Shown: positions 8,604-10,115 of the stretch, piece by piece
How the letters are laid out: every line of letters begins with the position of its first letter
Position numbering within the stretch: the stretch's first letter is position 1
Origin: Mycoplasmataceae bacterium
Lineage (GTDB): Bacteria > Bacillota_I > Bacilli_A > Mycoplasmatales > Hepatoplasmataceae
Direction of reading: 5' to 3'
DNA length: 10,115 bases
Assembly (NCBI GenBank): GCA_013214845.1
Contig: JABSQC010000012.1
Location: 1-10,115, forward strand
Position numbers and translations under genes: made by a program
The notes under the pieces: model-generated
Seen by the model: only the letters and a program-made list of their open reading frames with translations
What the model was told of the DNA's origin: nothing
Databases searched by the model: none

Positions 8604-10115
8604 TTATTTTCAAACTTTTTTTACCATCTTTTTGTTATCTGTCAACTTAGATTTGCTATTTCTTTTAGCTAAAAGGTATACAGTTATAATTGTTATTAGT
8701 ACAATTGGTACAAATATTAAAACTCAAATTAATCAATTATTACTTGAATCTTCAACATGGTATATAGAATTTAGATAATCATTGTCACCATTGTATGATG
8801 AATAATAATAGAAATCATTGTCATATATTCCTTGTAAATCATTGTTTCTTGAATTGTAAACTTGATCAATCTTTGGATTAATAAATATAATTCCATCTAA
8901 AAATGGATTTTCAATTTGTATACTCTCATTATTATTATTTTTTCATGTCCTAGATTTTAGATCAACATTTAGTGTTCCAAACCCAATTTCAGAATCAAAT
9001 TTATTTTGATCATCAATTGTTGAATTAGTTTTAAAAATAGAGTTGGTTAAAATTTCAAAATCAGAATATGTTTTTTTAGAATTTGCAAATTCCATTATTT
9101 TTTCATCAGAAATGTAAAATGCAGATCACTTTAATTCTGAATTTAAAAAGTAAGCTTCATCATTAATAGAAGGGCTTAAACTAAATGATGTCTCATCACT
9201 ATCTATTTTTAGATTTCAGCTATCAATAGGAGAGTTATCTCCTACACTCTTTTCCTTCATTACTATTTGGTTGCTTGAATCATTTACTGCATATAAAAAA
9301 TAATCTTGTGGAGATTTATCATTATAGTATCCAAAGTTACTGTAATTATAATTTTCACTGGAATTAGTAATGTAAAAGTTTCCATTTGAATAATCTGAAT
9401 CATTTCTACTAGCTGAATATAAATTATCAAACTCAACAATATATTCAAAATCACTACCGCTACTAAAATCAAAATATCTTGCAGGAGTATTATTTTCAAT
9501 ATAATAGTCTGGGTCAATTTGCGAATAAACACTACTTGTATATTTGCTGGCATTGTTTATGTTAGTAAGATTATCTTTCTTATCAGAATGTTGAAGTTGA
9601 TCTATAGTTTTATATTCATATGAAGTGTAGTTGTCAGAACTAGGTGGTACGGTAGTAATAGAACCATCTTTTTTTACATATTTAAAGCCTTCTCTAATAT
9701 ATAACTCTGATGAACTTCCGTCAATTTCACTAGATAATTTAACTTTCTCACAATTTATGTTGAAAAAGTATTCTTGACCATCCATGTCCATTTTTAAATA
9801 AAGGTTTTTTGATTCATATGGATTGCTAGTATTTTCAGGAGTTCCATCAAGTGAATCAATATATATTCTTATATAATCAGATGAAATATTTGTTTCTTTA
9901 TTTCAAGCTTCAGGGAGTATATAGTAGTAATCTTTATCAGTTTCTATTGTATTGTCAATAAAAGAATTAGTATCGCTATTGAACGGAATTCTATAGTATG
10001 AGTCATTGTATTCATTGTAAATTTTCTTAGGACAATCTGTTTTTTTACTAGAACATTCAACGTTTTCATATTCATAGTATTGTTTGCCACTTGGTAAACC
10101 ATTATATTCTGGTAG
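8604..10115 (-). CDS. Large surface protein with C-terminal membrane anchor, N-terminus outside window
   Basis: I do not recognise this protein. The visible part is 503 residues, open from the window end to TAA at 8606-8604, with seven TGA-encoded Trp. Residues 1-460 of the fragment are hydrophilic and rich in Asn, Asp, Ser and Tyr, with runs such as DYYYIL and FYYYSSYNG. A single hydrophobic helix at about 461-483 (NWLIWVLIFVPIVLI onwards) is followed by a basic 20-residue tail ending KKMVKKVWK. Under the positive-inside rule this places the long part outside the cell. Three cysteines are visible (21, 28, 122), the first two in a short ECSSKKTDC element that could form a disulfide. No internal repeat or enzyme motif is apparent. 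The composition and anchor resemble mollicute adhesin-like or other cell-surface proteins, but the role is unknown. A signal peptide or lipobox would lie beyond the window. Its end is 22 bp from the first permease, suggesting co-transcription. Confidence 0.85.

Noticed and set aside
9284..9553. Minus-strand 89-aa frame inside the surface-protein gene
   Set aside because: It overlaps the longer frame that carries the TM anchor and continues to both ends; its Ile/Leu-rich translation is a frame shadow.

Overview
The window looks like a mollicute chromosome, most likely Spiroplasma or a close Entomoplasmatales relative. It is very AT-rich, and its conserved proteins can only be read through if TGA encodes Trp (translation table 4). 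I count 44 in-frame TGA codons at Trp positions and one TGG. The genus is inferred from gene content and codon use; I ran no database search. All six genes lie on the minus strand, so transcription runs from high to low coordinates and the window is described here in that direction.

Upstream part (10115 to 5221): the 3' part of a large Asn/Ser/Asp/Tyr-rich surface protein with a C-terminal membrane anchor enters from outside the window. It is followed, 22 bp and then 34 bp apart, by two paralogous 12-TM amino acid permeases of the APC superfamily. The first-transcribed permease carries an additional cytoplasmic tail of about 100 residues. The spacing suggests one transcript, although TATAAT boxes also sit directly in front of both permease starts.

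Middle (5183 to 2352): a complete uvrA (943 aa), the damage-recognition ATPase of nucleotide excision repair. An A/T-rich hairpin followed by a T-tract overlaps its stop codon and looks like an intrinsic terminator.

Downstream part (2329 to 134): the tightly packed hprK-lgt-trxB cluster. HPr kinase/phosphorylase (carbon signalling) is followed by prolipoprotein diacylglyceryl transferase (lipoprotein maturation), with a TAATG overlap of one base. Thioredoxin reductase follows with a 26-bp overlap. trxB stops after 105 codons, just after its FAD-binding start. The sequence then changes to hexanucleotide repeats, CTTNAT x5 and then GAATAT x14, that run to the window edge. This is either a truncated gene or, more likely in my view, a chimeric or misassembled contig end.

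No convincing Shine-Dalgarno sequence precedes any of the five visible starts. TATAAT occurs 6 to 13 nt before four of them, which raises the possibility of leaderless or nearly leaderless mRNAs. I see no tRNA, rRNA, CRISPR array, insertion sequence or defence system. No gap between genes exceeds about 40 bp, apart from the repeat-rich first 133 bases.
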